From Spirirestis rafaelensis WJT71-NPBG6 (GTDB lineage Bacteria; Cyanobacteriota; Cyanobacteriia; Cyanobacteriales; Nostocaceae): a stretch of DNA of 64,000 nucleotides. This document shows, in pieces, positions 58,181 through 64,000 of the stretch. Location: positions 1 to 64,000 of the forward strand of contig JAHHID010000036.1 of the NCBI GenBank assembly GCA_019359015.1, in the 5' to 3' direction. Position 1 is the first letter of the stretch. Each line of letters begins with the position of its first letter. The translations under genes were made by a program, and so were the position numbers. The notes beneath the pieces are model-generated. The model ran no database searches. It saw only the letters and a program-made list of their open reading frames with translations, and was not told the DNA's origin.

Positions 58181-59689
58181 TCAGTTCACCTGTGGGGCAC
58201 GACCATAAAGGGTGGTGAGATCTTTCAGCTTTGATCTTAATTCATGGGTTAAAGCTTCTGATTGATATCGCCAGTCCCAGTTACCTTCGGCAACGCTAGG
58301 CGTATTCATCCGCCCTTGGCTGTCTAATCCTAAAACATCTTGTAAGGGGATAATTGCCTGATTTGCTACAGAACTCAAGGCAAGTCGAATTAAATCCCAG
58401 TGAATGCCTTCAGGACTGACAGAACCTAAATAAAGCAACAAGTTTCGCTTTTCCCAGTCCGACGCTTGATTGAACCAGCCTACGGTTGTGTCGTTGTCGT
58501 GAGTGCCGGTGTAAACTACGGCGTTGCGCGGGTAATTGAAGGGTAAAAAGCCATTACCGGGATCGGAACCAAAGGCAAATTGCAAAACTTTCATGCCCGG
58601 AAATTCAAATTTGTCGCGCAGTGCTTCTACCTCTGGGGTGATTACACCTAAATCTTCCGCCAAAACCGGCAGCTTGCCCAATTTTTGTTTGATTTCCTCA
58701 AATAATTTGTCTCCTGGGGCTTTGATCCACTCTCCATTCATGGCTGTCTGTTCACCTTGTTTGACAGCCCAGTAAGCTTCAAATCCGCGAAAGTGGTCGA
58801 TGCGAATTACGTCTATGTAATCCAGCATTGCTTCAAAGCGCTTCACCCACCATTTAAAGTTTTGTTTTTCTAATTCATCCCACTTGTAAACTGGGTTGCC
58901 CCACAATTGACCGGTGGCGCTAAAGTAATCTGGTGGAACTCCCGCCATTAGTGAGGCTTCTCCTGTGTTTTCATCTAAGCAAAAAATATCAGGATTAGAC
59001 CAGACATCAGCGCTGTCGTGAGCTACGTAGATGGGGATATCACCAATAATTTCTATACCAGCCATGTTGGCATAGCTCTTCAACTCAGACCACTGGCGGA
59101 AAAATTCATATTGCGTGTATTTGTAATAAAAAATCTCCGCATCCATCTCTTGCCGCACTCGATCCATTGCTTCTGGTTGGCGCGATCGCACTTCTGGTTC
59201 CCAAGTATGCCAGCTTGCACCTTTGTTGGCATCTTTCAATGCCATAAATAAGGCGTAATCATCCAGCCAATAAGCTTTGATCTCACAAAAACCAGCAAAT
59301 TCTTTTTGTTGTGCCGGTCCTGCTTGGGTTTTAAAGTTCTCGCAGGCTTTCTTTAATAGCCCAATCTTAAATGGTACAACTTGCTCGTAGTTGACTTTAT
59401 TCGGCTCAAATCCTGGTAAATTAGCAAAGTCTTCTTCTGATAGCAAACCTTGCTCTAACAGTTTTTGGGGGCTGATGAGTAGAGGGTTTCCTGCTACTGC
59501 TGAATAAGAAGCATAAGGAGAATTACCGTAACCAGTCGGTCCTAATGGCAGAACTTGCCAATATTGTTGCTGAGTTTCTCTCAAGAAATCAATAAAAGCG
59601 TAAGCTTCTACTCCTAAGTCACCAATGCCGAATCGACTGGGAAATGAGGTGGGATGAAGTAAAATACCGCTGGATCTGAAAAAAGGCAT
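58181..59689 (-). CDS. malQ: 4-alpha-glucanotransferase MalQ (amylomaltase)
   Basis: 502 aa, GH77, full length. Start 'MPFFRSSGILLHPTSFPSRFGIGDLG'. Active-site blocks are 'VIRIDHFRGFEAYW' (nucleophile Asp), 'LPVLAEDLGVITPEV' (acid/base Glu region) and 'VYTGTHDNDTTVGWF' (third acid). It transfers alpha-1,4-glucan segments during glycogen and malto-oligosaccharide turnover in the cytoplasm. It stands alone between repeats. Confidence 0.97.
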   Translation of the reverse strand: MPFFRSSGILLHPTSFPSRFGIGDLGVEAYAFIDFLRETQQQYWQVLPLGPTGYGNSPYASYSAVAGNPLLISPQKLLEQGLLSEEDFANLPGFEPNKVNYEQVVPFKIGLLKKACENFKTQAGPAQQKEFAGFCEIKAYWLDDYALFMALKDANKGASWHTWEPEVRSRQPEAMDRVRQEMDAEIFYYKYTQYEFFRQWSELKSYANMAGIEIIGDIPIYVAHDSADVWSNPDIFCLDENTGEASLMAGVPPDYFSATGQLWGNPVYKWDELEKQNFKWWVKRFEAMLDYIDVIRIDHFRGFEAYWAVKQGEQTAMNGEWIKAPGDKLFEEIKQKLGKLPVLAEDLGVITPEVEALRDKFEFPGMKVLQFAFGSDPGNGFLPFNYPRNAVVYTGTHDNDTTVGWFNQASDWEKRNLLLYLGSVSPEGIHWDLIRLALSSVANQAIIPLQDVLGLDSQGRMNTPSVAEGNWDWRYQSEALTHELRSKLKDLTTLYGRAPQVN

Positions 59690-59840
59690 TGCTTTACCTG
59701 AATTATAGAAAGAACCGATTGTCTGAAGACACGCGCTCGCGATCGCATAGAATTTATCACGTAACAGTAGTTAGTTGTTGGTTGACAAAAAACTCCTAAC
59801 AGACGCGATGAATTGCGTCTCTACCACATTCCTAATAACC

Positions 59841-60272
59841 ATGTCTTACCGCAATCCGGCTCCGACAGTTGATATCATCATCGAATTGGTTGATCGTCCT
59901 CATCGACCAATAGTGTTAATCGAAAGACATAATCCTCCTTTGGGTTGGGCAATTCCTGGTGGTTTTGTCGATTATGGGGAATCTGTGGAAGTGGCAGCGC
60001 GGCGCGAAGCCGAGGAGGAGACTGGTTTGCAGGTAGAATTAATTGAACAATTTCTGGTGTATTCTGACCCTAGTCGCGATCCCCGTCAACATACGCTAAG
60101 TATTGTGTTTTTGGCAACAGCGACCGGTGAACCGTGTGCTGGGGATGATGCAAAAAGTGTCGCGATGTTTGAGTCTTGGCGTGTGCCTGGTAATTTATGT
60201 TTTGACCACGATCGCATTTTGCAGGATTATTGGCGGTATCGGCATTATCGTATACGTCCCAGGTTAGGGTAG
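59841..60272 (+). CDS. NUDIX hydrolase
   Basis: 143 aa from the ATG at 59841; the longer frame upstream includes a dispersed GACGCGATGAATTGCGTC palindrome. Nudix box: '[24 protein letters not shown]' has the full G-x5-E-x7-REUXEEXGU pattern. It likely hydrolyses a nucleoside diphosphate derivative such as ADP-ribose. The substrate is not determinable here. Next to ridA (33 bp), a possible housekeeping 'damage-control' pair. Confidence 0.93.
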   Translation: MSYRNPAPTVDIIIELVDRPHRPIVLIERHNPPLGWAIPGGFVDYGESVEVAARREAEEETGLQVELIEQFLVYSDPSRDPRQHTLSIVFLATATGEPCAGDDAKSVAMFESWRVPGNLCFDHDRILQDYWRYRHYRIRPRLG

Positions 60273-60305
60273 AAAACGAACCGCACTCGTAGCAGAGGAG
60301 AGAAG

Positions 60306-60701
60306 ATGAGTAAAAGGGTAATTCGGACAGAGAAGGCACCGGCTCCGGTGGGACCTTATAATCAAGCGATCGCTGTTTCTGGTGAGTTGGTGTTTGTAGC
60401 TGGGCAAATTCCCCTTGATGCGGGTTCGGGGGAGATTGTTGGGGTGGGAGATGTGACGCAGCAAACACAGCAGGTGATGGCGAATTTAGAAGCAATTCTG
60501 CAAGCTTCTGGGGCGGGGTTTGATAATGTGGTGAAGACGACTGTGTTTTTAGCTGATATGAATGATTTCGCGGCGATGAATGCAGTTTATGCAAAGTTTT
60601 TTGATGAAGCGATCGCGCCGGCGCGTGCTTGTGTGCAGGTGTCGCGTTTACCTAAGGATGTTTTGGTGGAAATTGATTGTATCGCGGTGATTGGGGGTTA
60701 G
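60306..60701 (+). CDS. ridA: RidA-family 2-iminobutanoate/2-iminopropanoate deaminase
   Basis: 131 aa. Signature '[36 protein letters not shown]' and the Arg that holds the carboxylate in '[25 protein letters not shown]' are present. It hydrolyses reactive enamine/imine products of PLP enzymes such as threonine dehydratase. GAGGAGAGAAG precedes the start. Normal length for the family. Confidence 0.96.
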   Translation: MSKRVIRTEKAPAPVGPYNQAIAVSGELVFVAGQIPLDAGSGEIVGVGDVTQQTQQVMANLEAILQASGAGFDNVVKTTVFLADMNDFAAMNAVYAKFFDEAIAPARACVQVSRLPKDVLVEIDCIAVIGG

Positions 60702-60723
60702 CGATCGCTTGCTTTACAATCTT

Positions 60724-60963
60724 TCAACTTTGCTCGTAATAATACAAAAACTCGTCACGGGAGATACCTGATTGAGCGCAGATGGATCTCAGTGTTGAAC
60801 TTTTAATTTTGGAGTGATTGGGCATAGTCAAGGGCATTGTTGTGGCATCCGGATTGTAGCGCACCATGACAATATGCTTTCGCTCCCCCAAGACAATAAA
60901 TCCAAGTAACTCCAATGTTCTAATTACTTTGGCTAATGGTGCATCTACAGGAAATTTAGACAT
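60724..60963 (-). CDS. hicA: HicA-type mRNA interferase toxin
   Basis: 79 aa, double-stranded-RNA-binding-like fold: 'KVIRTLELLGFIVLGERKHIVMVRYNPDATTMPLTMPNHSKIKSSTLRSICAQSGISRDEFLYYY'. The catalytic His is in 'GERKHIVMV' and 'LPNHSKIK'-like 'MPNHSKIKSSTLRSI' follows. It lies downstream of hicB and its ATG overlaps the hicB stop (TAATG), so translation is coupled. A type II toxin cleaving mRNA when HicB is lost. Confidence 0.9.
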   Translation of the reverse strand: MSKFPVDAPLAKVIRTLELLGFIVLGERKHIVMVRYNPDATTMPLTMPNHSKIKSSTLRSICAQSGISRDEFLYYYEQS

Positions 60964-61184
60964 TAAATAGATACCTCAGCTTCAGCGACAAAGGCTTCTA
61001 GCACTAGTGATTCTTCTAAAACATCATTGCCAAATGTTTCAATATGGCAACGGATAGCAGATTTAACATCAGTCAATGCTTCCTCGTAGGTGTCACCCTC
61101 ACCAACAACAACTCCTTTGATCCCTAAGGGATAGGCTATGTAACCATCAGAATGTTTTTCGACAATAATTTTAATTGGTGTCAT
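60963..61184 (-). CDS. hicB: HicB-type antitoxin
   Basis: 73 aa. The family's partial RNase-H-like fold is seen in 'IKIIVEKHSDGYIAYPLGIKGVVVGEGDTYEEALTDVKSAIRCHIETFG'. There is no added DNA-binding domain at the C-terminus, which is short. It neutralises HicA and comes first in the pair. Some cyanobacterial HicB proteins are of this short type. Confidence 0.9.
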   Translation of the reverse strand: MTPIKIIVEKHSDGYIAYPLGIKGVVVGEGDTYEEALTDVKSAIRCHIETFGNDVLEESLVLEAFVAEAEVSI

Positions 61185-61314
61185 GAGTATTCTGTTTTGT
61201 CAAACACTGCTGTAGCAAGGCTTGGGAAAAATTTTATTTTAGGACATTTCATAAGTGCGATCGCTCTCTCGATTTGGGAATACTTACTTTAGTCAACTCA
61301 AGGGAGTAAGAAAA

Positions 61315-61788
61315 ATGGCAGACAATAAAATCAGTGCGAATTTTTCTGCAACAGATCGGCTGGCAGTGATGGATGCGATCGCCACTATTCGGCAAAAGTT
61401 ACCGTTTTTGATTGATTTGACAACTGAAGACCGGCGAACAATAGTAAAGATGGGAGATAAAAGTCGGGCTTTTGTCAGCAAAGCCTTGGAAGTGGCGACA
61501 CAAAACCCGGAATTTTTGCCCCGTTCTTTTGATGTCGAAGAAATGCGTCGAGATTTGGTGCTATATGAGGCGTTGTATCCAATTTTGCTTTCTTTAACTC
61601 AACTGCAAGAATTGGTAGATGATACTTATATAGCTATTGGTAGTGAAGCGTATGCAGCAGCGCTGGCTGTTTACGGCTATGCCAAGGCTAGCGGTGACGT
61701 GACTGGTTTAGATGCAGTCATTGATGAAATGGGACGCAGGTTTACCCGTCGTTCTAAGAAAAAGCAACCTGAAAATTCAGTTAACTAA
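61315..61788 (+). CDS. Hypothetical protein (all-helical)
   Basis: 157 aa from the ATG at 61315, with AGGGAG upstream (61301-61306). Sequence 'FSATDRLAVMDAIATIRQKLPFLIDLTTEDRRTIVKMGDKSRAFVSKALEVATQNPEFLPRSFDVEEMRRDLVLYEALYPILLSLTQLQELVDDTYIAIGSEAYAAALAVYGYAKA' looks like a widespread helical protein of unknown function. The basic tail (RRFTRRSKKKQPE) could contact nucleic acid. No named family recognised. Confidence 0.8.
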   Translation: MADNKISANFSATDRLAVMDAIATIRQKLPFLIDLTTEDRRTIVKMGDKSRAFVSKALEVATQNPEFLPRSFDVEEMRRDLVLYEALYPILLSLTQLQELVDDTYIAIGSEAYAAALAVYGYAKASGDVTGLDAVIDEMGRRFTRRSKKKQPENSVN

Positions 61789-61833
61789 AGCTGTAAATAA
61801 GCGGTTTGCCGAAATCAAAGTAGCTCACAGGAT

Positions 61834-62250
61834 GAAGCCTGAGGCTACACGAACTAAGTCCGCCTGCGCGGACTATCAATTTACAACCATATTAAGCCTG
61901 CTCCGTCAGGCTTCGCTCGTATAGCCCCACCCTTCTAGGGTGAGGGCTTTTAATTTCGTCTGCAAAGTCGCCGACAGGCTGAAGCCTGAGGCTACACGAA
62001 CCAAGTCCGCCTACGCGGACTATCAATTTACAACCATATTAAGCCTGCTCCGTCAGGCTTCGCTCGTATAGCCCCACCCTTCCAGGGTGAGGGCTTTTAA
62101 TTTCGTCTGCAAAGTCGCCGACAGGCTGAAGCCTGAGGCTACACGAACCAAGTCCGCCTGCGCGGACTATCAATTTACAACCATATTAAGCCTGCTCCGT
62201 CAGGCTTCGCTCGTATAGCCCCACCCTTCCAGGGTGAGGGCTTTCAATTT
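61834..62250. repeat. Three tandem copies of a 147-bp hairpin-rich repeat
   Basis: The anchor GAAGCCTGAGGCTACACGAAC lies at 61834, 61981 and 62128, exactly 147 bp apart. Each unit holds three hairpins: AGTCCGC-CTGC-GCGGACT, AAGCCTG-CTCCGT-CAGGCTT and CCCACCCTT-CCA-GGGTGAGGG. Copies are nearly identical; the last is slightly short. No protein is implied. It starts about 45 bp after the preceding gene. Confidence 0.85.
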
Positions 62251-62272
62251 TATATATCAAATATTAATGTTC

Positions 62273-62524
62273 GAGCCTCAGAAGGTCAACGATGAGCCTC
62301 AGAAGGTCAACGATGAGCATCAGAAGGTCAACGATGAGCCTCAGAAGGTCAACGATGAGCCTCAGAAGGTCAACGATGAGCCTCAGAAGGTCAACGATGA
62401 GCCTCAGAAGGTCAACGATGAGCATTAGAAGGTCAACGATGAGCATCAGAAGGTCAACATTGAGCCTCAGAAGGTCAACGATGAGCATCAGAAGGTCAAC
62501 GATGAGCATCAGAAGGTCAACTTT
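62273..62524. repeat. 12-copy minisatellite with 21-bp unit
   Basis: Twelve uninterrupted units of the pattern GAGCMTCAGAAGGTCAACGAT (M = C or A) occupy 252 bp. Because 21 is a multiple of three, several frames stay open and yield heptapeptide repeats such as EPQKVND, MSLRRST or LRLIVDL. One unit has a TAG in the EPQKVND frame. No ribosome site or flanking gene supports translation. Confidence 0.85.
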
Positions 62525-62639
62525 GAGGCTTTGAGGAGCGATACCTACGGTAAGCTACGAAGATCGCACTTCAAAACAAATCATTAACCTTTACATTAGC
62601 CTTTGGGAATATCTACTAACTACAGCGTTTCATTAATTT

Positions 62640-62765
62640 GTAGCGTTTTGAAACGCAGAGGGACGCAAAGTCAGCGCAAAGTAACGCGGAGTTTTTCTGA
62701 AATTAATAGCGCAAATTCTCCGCGTGCCTCTGGGCTTACCTCTGTGTCCCTTTGCGTTTAAATTT
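62640..62765. repeat. Imperfect inverted repeat, GCAGAGGGACGCAAAG type
   Basis: AAACGCAGAGGGACGCAAAG (about 62651-62670) faces TCTGTGTCCCTTTGCGTTTA (about 62742-62761), with further complementary AACGCGGAG/CTCCGCGT pieces within. A 'CCTCTGCG' version occurs at 18951-18968. Dispersed cyanobacterial palindrome upstream of the NTPase gene. Confidence 0.55.
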
Positions 62766-62872
62766 CAACCCTCAATTAGCCCAGTCTACAAATAAATTTG
62801 TCAAAATCCGAAATCCGGGGTGGGTAATTAGTAGCTACAGTGTAAGTAATTGCACCTCCAGCCGAAACAGAA

Positions 62873-64000
62873 GTGAATAACCCACAAAAAAAGCCCAAGA
62901 GCTTACAAGATATCCTCCAGCAACGGCAGCAATCAGGCTTTGTCGGGCGTGAAGAACAAGTTAGCCTGTTTCGTCAAAATTTGGACTTGTCCCTGGAAGA
63001 CTCGCGCAGGCAGTTTCTGTTTAATGTTTGGGGTCAAGGGGGTGTAGGTAAAAGCACACTGTTACGCCAGTTTCGCAAAATGGCGGAGTCAGCGAAAATG
63101 GTCGCGGCTCATACAGATGATAGTGAAAAATCTGTCCCTGAAGCTATGGGTCGTCTGGCTGAACAGTTAGAACAGCAAAATCATAAACTGCCGCAGTTTA
63201 CCGAACGCTACAAAGTTTATCGTCAGAAGCGGCAAGAATTAGAAAGCGATCCCGAAGCACCTCAAGGATTTTCCGCTTTTGTGGGAAAAACTGTGGCAAA
63301 AACAGGTGTGCTTTTAGCGCGTCGAGTTCCCGTTGGGGGGGCTGTATTTGACTTTATAGATGAGGATGCTGTAGCCTCGCAAGCTGGGGAATGGGCATCT
63401 TATGTGGCAAAGAAATTAACCAACAAAGACGAAGTTCGCTTAATTCAAGAACCTGTGGAAATGCTGACTCCGCTATTTTTGCAGGATATTTCCAAATTAG
63501 CGGAGAAATCTGGCGTAGCACTGTTTTTCGATACTTATGAATGCACCGAGGATTTTCTCGATAACTGGCTGCGAGAAATTTTAGAAGGTCGTTACGGTGA
63601 AGTTCCTCTAAATATATTAGTTATTATCGCCGGACGGCAAGAATTAGATAAAAATCATTGGGCGCCTTACGAGGGGTTAATGATTCGTTTTCCTTTGGAA
63701 CCGTTTACCGAAGAGGAAGCTCAACAGTATTTGACTCGTAAAGGCATTATCGACAGTCGTGTTATTGAAGTGATTTTACGTCTTTCTGGACGCTTGCCGC
63801 TATTAGTCGCAACTTTGGCGGCTGGAAGTCCCAATGACCCTAGTCAAGTAGGCGATCCTAGTGGTACGGCTGTAGAACGCTTCTTAAAATGGATTGACGA
63901 TCCCAAGCGGCGACAATTAGCTTTAGATGCAGCAATTCCGCGTTGTTTAAATCGAGATGTGTTGGCGAAGTTGCGAGAAGAAGATGAAGCTGATGATCTA
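62873..64000 (+). CDS. STAND-type P-loop NTPase, 3' end outside the window
   Basis: At least 376 codons; open to the right edge. GTG at 62873 is the only reasonable start after the stop at 62843-62845. Walker A is 'NVWGQGGVGKSTLLRQF' (about 52-68). Walker B is 'SGVALFFDTYECTEDF'. Sensor-like 'NILVIIAGRQELDKNHW' follows, and 'LPLLVATLAAGSPN' is the GxP helix region. The N-terminal 'FVGREEQVSLFRQNL' is the AAA-16-like/NB-ARC lead-in. Such NTPases often carry repeats or effector domains further on and act in signalling or defence. The C-terminal partner cannot be seen. Confidence 0.85.
   Translation, partial: MNNPQKKPKSLQDILQQRQQSGFVGREEQVSLFRQNLDLSLEDSRRQFLFNVWGQGGVGKSTLLRQFRKMAESAKMVAAHTDDSEKSVPEAMGRLAEQLEQQNHKLPQFTERYKVYRQKRQELESDPEAPQGFSAFVGKTVAKTGVLLARRVPVGGAVFDFIDEDAVASQAGEWASYVAKKLTNKDEVRLIQEPVEMLTPLFLQDISKLAEKSGVALFFDTYECTEDFLDNWLREILEGRYGEVPLNILVIIAGRQELDKNHWAPYEGLMIRFPLEPFTEEEAQQYLTRKGIIDSRVIEVILRLSGRLPLLVATLAAGSPNDPSQVGDPSGTAVERFLKWIDDPKRRQLALDAAIPRCLNRDVLAKLREEDEADDL

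Noticed and set aside
62264-62534. Heptapeptide-repeat proteins on both strands
   Set aside because: They arise only because the 21-bp repeat unit is divisible by three. No start signal or flanking unique coding sequence supports them.

Overview
The window reads as a chromosome segment of a cyanobacterium, most likely a filamentous, heterocyst-forming (Nostocales-type) one. The grounds are: very frequent GCGATCGC (HIP1) octamers; many intergenic runs of short tandem repeats (7-9 bp units); a cyanophycinase/cyanophycin synthetase pair; a DevBCA-type exporter; a phytochrome cluster; and a type I-D CRISPR-Cas locus of cyanobacterial layout. The genus cannot be fixed from the sequence alone.

Layout. 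1-1084: decayed end of an IS transposase, then a yybP-ykoY Mn2+ riboswitch in front of a GDT1/UPF0016 Mn exporter. 1170-4761: TPR protein, an RGG/glycine-rich protein and a DUF39 homocysteine-biosynthesis protein. 4866-15003: a phosphorelay cluster, all on the minus strand. It holds a REC-wHTH-Hpt-REC-REC regulator, a biliverdin-type phytochrome with its CheY-like partner, a triple-PAS kinase, a single REC protein and a REC-PAS kinase. 15369-19678: a TetR regulator, then devB-like, DUF2834, devC-like and devA-like genes forming an ABC exporter. 19698-38040: type I-D CRISPR-Cas. 38522-62250: mostly housekeeping and metabolism (MMADHC-like protein, K+ channel, argD, larB, solute-binding protein, ispF, trmD, cphB-cphA, tatA, Ser/Thr kinase, cbiT, cdsA, DUF2993, pseudouridine synthase, RodZ-like protein, malQ, NUDIX, ridA, hicBA). 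61834-62872: large tandem repeats. 62873-64000: start of a STAND-type NTPase that runs off the window.

The CRISPR locus is the most informative part. A 56-repeat array (plus one truncated repeat) is read leftward from a leader next to cas2. The genes, all leftward, are: DUF433 antitoxin, DUF5615 toxin, cas3d, an 0.86-kb island, a YhcG/DUF1016 nuclease, cas10d, csc2, csc1, cas6, cas4, cas1, cas2. A WYL-domain regulator is divergent, across a spacer containing a shared inverted repeat. Two additions stand out. First, the toxin-antitoxin pair is joined to cas3d by a 4-nt stop/start overlap. Second, the island after cas3d holds two solitary degenerate CRISPR repeats on the opposite strand, behind their own plausible promoter. 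The spacer-like sequence after the first repeat matches 15 of 16 positions of a site just upstream, with a GTC (type I-D-like) PAM. That site lies in the putative promoter of a leftward structured RNA and a 63-aa ORF. This is the arrangement expected of a CreTA-like 'RNA guard' or a cas-regulating mini-CRISPR, and it is my main candidate for an undescribed system.
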